DNA of 6,921 bases from the NCBI GenBank assembly GCA_947629615.1, contig CANRER010000078.1:1-6921 (forward strand), given 5' to 3'. Positions 4,424 to 6,921 of this stretch are shown one piece after another. The stretch is from an uncultured Clostridia bacterium (GTDB lineage: Bacteria; Bacillota; Clostridia; UMGS1883). A program made the position numbers and the translations under genes. Positions within the stretch are counted from its first letter, which is position 1. Each line of letters begins with the position of its first letter. Under the pieces are notes generated by a model. The model was not told where the DNA came from. It saw nothing but the letters and a program-made list of their open reading frames with translations, and searched no databases.

Positions 4424-6742
4424 ATGATAAAGAAAATCTCGGCCCTCGCCCTCGGCCTTGCGCTGGTTTTGGCGCTCGGCGCGGGAGCCGCGGCGTATAA
4501 CGATACCGCGCAGGACCCCGCGCTAGACAGGGCCACGGCAATGCTCTCCGGCCTCGGAGTCATCTCGGGCATGGGCGACGGGGACTTTCACCCCTACGAA
4601 AATCTCACCCGCGCGCAGTTTTCCAAGATAGCGGCCTACCTTATGGGGCAGGAGGAGAACGCCGTCAGCACGAGCCTGCCCTTCACCGACGTACCCGCCG
4701 GGCATTGGGCCACGGGCTATATCGGGCTGGTCAGCAGCACCGGCATTATCGCCGGCTACCCTAACGGCAGCTTCGGCGCCGACGAGCAGATAACCTACGG
4801 CCAAGCCGTGACGGTGCTTGTCCGCGTGCTGGGCTATTCCGGCGAGGACGTGGGCTACCGCTGGCCCGAGGGCTATATGGAAAAGGCGCAGGCCATCGGC
4901 CTTACGGACGGGGTTTCCGTTCCCGACGTAAATATGCCCATAACCCGCGGCGACGCGGCGAAGCTTTGCTATAACGCCCTCTTTACCGACATGAAAACCG
5001 GCGGCGAGCTGATTTCGCTGCGCAAGGTCACCCGCGTCGAGGACGTTATCGTCACCGCCGACAGCAAGACCGACGTCAGCTTTGACGCCAACGTCATCGC
5101 CACCACCGCCGGCAGCTACAAGCTCACGCCCGACAGCGGCGTGCCGGAGGATATTGTGGGCCGCAAGGGCGACCTGTATTACGATAACGACGGCGAGGTG
5201 ATTATGTTCACCCCCGCGCCCGAAACCGTCCGCACGCTCGTTATCACAAGCACGCTTATGAACGCCGACGCGAACCGCGTCGAGATAAACTACGCCGAAA
5301 ACGGCGTTCCCGGCAGGGAAAGCCTTGCCCTTAACCACCCGCTGTATAACGAGGGAGCGGCCCTTACCGTGGGCAGCGGCTACCAGCTCATGAACGAGGG
5401 CAGCGAGCTGCGCCTGTTTTACGACGAAATGGGCGGCCTTCAGCGCGGGGCGCTTTTCACCGCCACCATGGAGGGCCCGAAAACCGTCTACGGTGACGGC
5501 TTCTCCGCCGCCGACGAGTTCGGCATAACCGATACCTCCACGCTCCGCGTTATCCGCAAGGGCCTCAGCGCGTCGCTCGGCGACATTCAGCGCTTTGACG
5601 TGCTGTATTACGCGGCCAATACCAACACGCTCTACGCCTACGACGACAAGGTGACCGGCATATACGACAAGGCCCTTCCCATCAAGGCCAACGTCACCGG
5701 CATAGTTCTCAGCGGCGTAAGCTACGACCTCGCCACCCAAACCGCCATTAACAAGCTCAACGAGAGCGAAGGCGCCTTTGCCATCAACGACCGCGTAACG
5801 CTGCTTAAGGGCAAGGACGGCGAGATTGTGGACGCGGTTGACGCCGACGCGGCCGATTTGCAAAGCTACGGCGTTATCCAAAACGCTTACGCGCGGCTTC
5901 GGGCCGACGGCGACGACTCCGACGGGCGCGGCGACTATATGGTCACTATGTTCATGGGCGACGGCACGACGGCGGATTACGTGTGCGACCGCGACTACAG
6001 CGACGATATAGGCGACTTCTGTCTGCTCAGCTTTAAGGACGGCGTTCTGACCCTTGAAAAGGTGGCATATCAAAAGATAACCGGCAGCTTGGATAAAAGC
6101 GTTCCGAGCCTTGCCGGCCACTGGTTCGCCGACGATTACGGCATAATCGAGCTTGTGAGCCTTCCCGACGAAGGCCCCGCCACGCTGCGCAAGGTGTCGC
6201 TGAACGAAATCGGGCTCGACAGCCTGAAGGCCGCCGACGTTATCCACGCGCAGACCACCGGTTCGATGGGCGATATTTCCATACTTTACCTGCGCGGCGT
6301 AACCAACGAACAATATCAGTACGGCGTGGTGACTAAGGCCGAGCTGCCCGAGGGCTTGGATAAATCGGCCTCCACCCGCACTTATACCATGCTGCTGGGC
6401 GCGACCGAGCGGCAGATGACGCATAACTACAAATTTTCCGCCGGCGACGCTGTCGGCTATGGCCCCTCCGCTACCGGCAGTGATACCTTCATCGACCTTA
6501 TCAAGGTCGCATCGGGGGCCGAGGTCGAGGCCAAAACCGCGGGCCGCATAAAGGTCGGCGGCGAGATCTATCCCTTAAGCGACAGCGCGGTGGCCTACGG
6601 CGGCGACGCGCCATCGAGGTATATGGCGCTCAGCCTTGACGAGCTGACGGATATGGACAACGTCATTTCCGTGGAGCTCTATTCCGACCGCTCGCTCTCC
6701 TCGGGCGGCGAGGTTAAGGTGATAATCGTTACGACGAAATAA
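4424..6742 (+). CDS. Secreted S-layer-homology (SLH) domain protein with long beta-rich region of unknown function
   Basis: This protein should be exported and held non-covalently to the secondary cell-wall polymer. A signal peptide is clear: MIKK, a hydrophobic core (ISALALGLALVLALGAGA) and a likely Ala-x-Ala cleavage near residues 23-25. Three SLH repeats follow: about 34-78 (ending LTRAQFSKIAAYLMG), 86-138 (FTDVPAGHWATGYI ... ITYGQAVTVLVRVLGY) and 145-187 (YMEKAQAIGLTDG ... ITRGDAAKLCYNAL). Repeats 1 and 3 keep the Thr-Arg of the TRAE wall-binding motif; repeat 2 has TYGQ. The remaining 580 or so residues are acidic, strand-rich and not recognised; at least two stretches (482-556 and 632-710) look like copies of one unit starting YGVI/YGVV. 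No catalytic motif was seen. GGGAGGT (4410-4416) sits 7 bases before the ATG. The gene starts 19 bases after the permease stop with no terminator between, so it is probably the fourth gene of the exporter operon. Possible roles are partner, scaffold or unrelated wall protein. Confidence 0.85.
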   Translation: MIKKISALALGLALVLALGAGAAAYNDTAQDPALDRATAMLSGLGVISGMGDGDFHPYENLTRAQFSKIAAYLMGQEENAVSTSLPFTDVPAGHWATGYIGLVSSTGIIAGYPNGSFGADEQITYGQAVTVLVRVLGYSGEDVGYRWPEGYMEKAQAIGLTDGVSVPDVNMPITRGDAAKLCYNALFTDMKTGGELISLRKVTRVEDVIVTADSKTDVSFDANVIATTAGSYKLTPDSGVPEDIVGRKGDLYYDNDGEVIMFTPAPETVRTLVITSTLMNADANRVEINYAENGVPGRESLALNHPLYNEGAALTVGSGYQLMNEGSELRLFYDEMGGLQRGALFTATMEGPKTVYGDGFSAADEFGITDTSTLRVIRKGLSASLGDIQRFDVLYYAANTNTLYAYDDKVTGIYDKALPIKANVTGIVLSGVSYDLATQTAINKLNESEGAFAINDRVTLLKGKDGEIVDAVDADAADLQSYGVIQNAYARLRADGDDSDGRGDYMVTMFMGDGTTADYVCDRDYSDDIGDFCLLSFKDGVLTLEKVAYQKITGSLDKSVPSLAGHWFADDYGIIELVSLPDEGPATLRKVSLNEIGLDSLKAADVIHAQTTGSMGDISILYLRGVTNEQYQYGVVTKAELPEGLDKSASTRTYTMLLGATERQMTHNYKFSAGDAVGYGPSATGSDTFIDLIKVASGAEVEAKTAGRIKVGGEIYPLSDSAVAYGGDAPSRYMALSLDELTDMDNVISVELYSDRSLSSGGEVKVIIVTTK

Positions 6743-6851
6743 TTGGGGGCCGTAAAAAATACGCACAGACCGTTCAAGGGCTGAATGGATTATAGGAACG
6801 TAATCTTATGCATTAAAGCATTTTGTAAAAATAAAATGATTTATTAGTGTT
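6743..6851. other. AT-rich non-coding stretch between the SLH gene and its terminator
   Basis: This 109-base 3' stretch has no open reading frame with a ribosome binding site on either strand. It holds the left arm of the 11-bp inverted repeat and small weak hairpins: ATGC/GCAT at 6808-6821 and CATTTT/AAAATG at about 6819-6838. It would be a long 3' untranslated region of the operon mRNA if transcription ends at the 6852 hairpin. Confidence 0.5.
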
Positions 6852-6899
6852 GAAAATCCGCTCATAAGAGCGGATTTTCGTTATTTTGAGCCCTTGAAC
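6772..6899. repeat. 11-bp inverted repeat bracketing the AT-rich 3' region
   Basis: GTTCAAGGGCT at 6772-6782 is the exact reverse complement of AGCCCTTGAAC at 6889-6899, with 106 bases between. The enclosed sequence is much more AT-rich than the genes and contains the terminator hairpin. It could be a long-range RNA stem around the terminator or the ends of a small non-autonomous mobile element. No target-site duplication is seen in the flanks (ending GACC on the left, starting TATG on the right). Confidence 0.5.
6852..6887 (+). terminator. Rho-independent terminator of the exporter/SLH operon
   Basis: A perfect 12-bp stem (6852-6863 GAAAATCCGCTC with 6868-6879 GAGCGGATTTTC) closes a tetraloop ATAA and is followed by GTTATTTT. 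The stem ends in an A4/T4 block, so on the opposite strand the hairpin is also followed by T residues within its arm and could act on a convergent transcript. It lies about 110 bases after the SLH gene stop. Confidence 0.82.
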
Positions 6900-6921
6900 T
6901 ATGAACGAAAATCACCCTCGG

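Noticed and set aside
4523..6424. A 633-codon open frame on the - strand inside the SLH gene, and a 592-codon one at 2794-4572
   Set aside because: Same cause: mirror frames of GC-biased coding DNA. The opposite frames encode a signal peptide with SLH repeats, and the ATPase/permease pair.
6901..6921. ATG at 6901 beginning MNENHPR, open to the window end
   Set aside because: There is no Shine-Dalgarno sequence before it, and it sits only 13 bases beyond the terminator's T-rich tail, within 2 bases of the inverted-repeat arm. With only seven codons visible, a gene cannot be supported.
1..6921. CRISPR array, insertion sequence or transposase, phage genes
   Set aside because: No direct repeats with regular spacing, no transposase or integrase motifs, and all coding space is accounted for by the five genes listed.

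Overview
The window reads as chromosomal DNA of a moderately high-GC, anaerobic Gram-positive of the class Clostridia, most likely an Oscillospiraceae/Ruminococcaceae-type gut bacterium. This is an inference from three things: strong GGAGG ribosome binding sites before each complete gene, a wall-anchored S-layer-homology (SLH) protein, and a three-gene MacA/MacB-like exporter of the Firmicutes YknXYZ type. The isoleucine codon ATA is used freely despite the GC-rich coding sequence. No species can be named from the sequence alone.

Layout, all on the + strand. (1) Positions 1-183 are the 3' end of atpC, the epsilon subunit of the F1Fo ATP synthase, closed by a strong stem-loop terminator at 211-246. 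(2) Positions 247-379 are an AT-rich promoter region with a striking interrupted palindrome centred on GTTAG-CATA-CTAAC. (3) Positions 380-4404 hold a tightly packed exporter operon: a 712-residue membrane-fusion adaptor with two tandem lipoyl/helical/barrel modules, a 230-residue ABC ATPase starting 3 bases after it, and a 397-residue MacB/FtsX-type permease overlapping the ATPase by 4 bases. (4) Only 19 bases later, 4424-6742 encodes a secreted 772-residue protein with a signal peptide, three N-terminal SLH repeats and a long beta-rich region of unknown function. (5) Positions 6743-6921 are AT-rich and non-coding as far as can be seen. They carry a perfect 12-bp terminator hairpin nested inside an 11-bp inverted repeat whose arms lie 106 bases apart.

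How the genes may work together: adaptor, ATPase and permease should form an ATP-driven mechanotransmission pump that moves a substrate from the membrane or outer leaflet outward. In Gram-negatives such pumps dock onto TolC. Here there is no sign of an outer membrane channel; the fourth gene of the transcription unit instead encodes a cell-wall-anchored SLH protein. The most interesting idea in this window is that the SLH protein is a functional partner (a wall conduit or receptor) or a dedicated client of an exporter whose adaptor has doubled its extracellular modules. The operon layout is seen directly; the partnership is inference.
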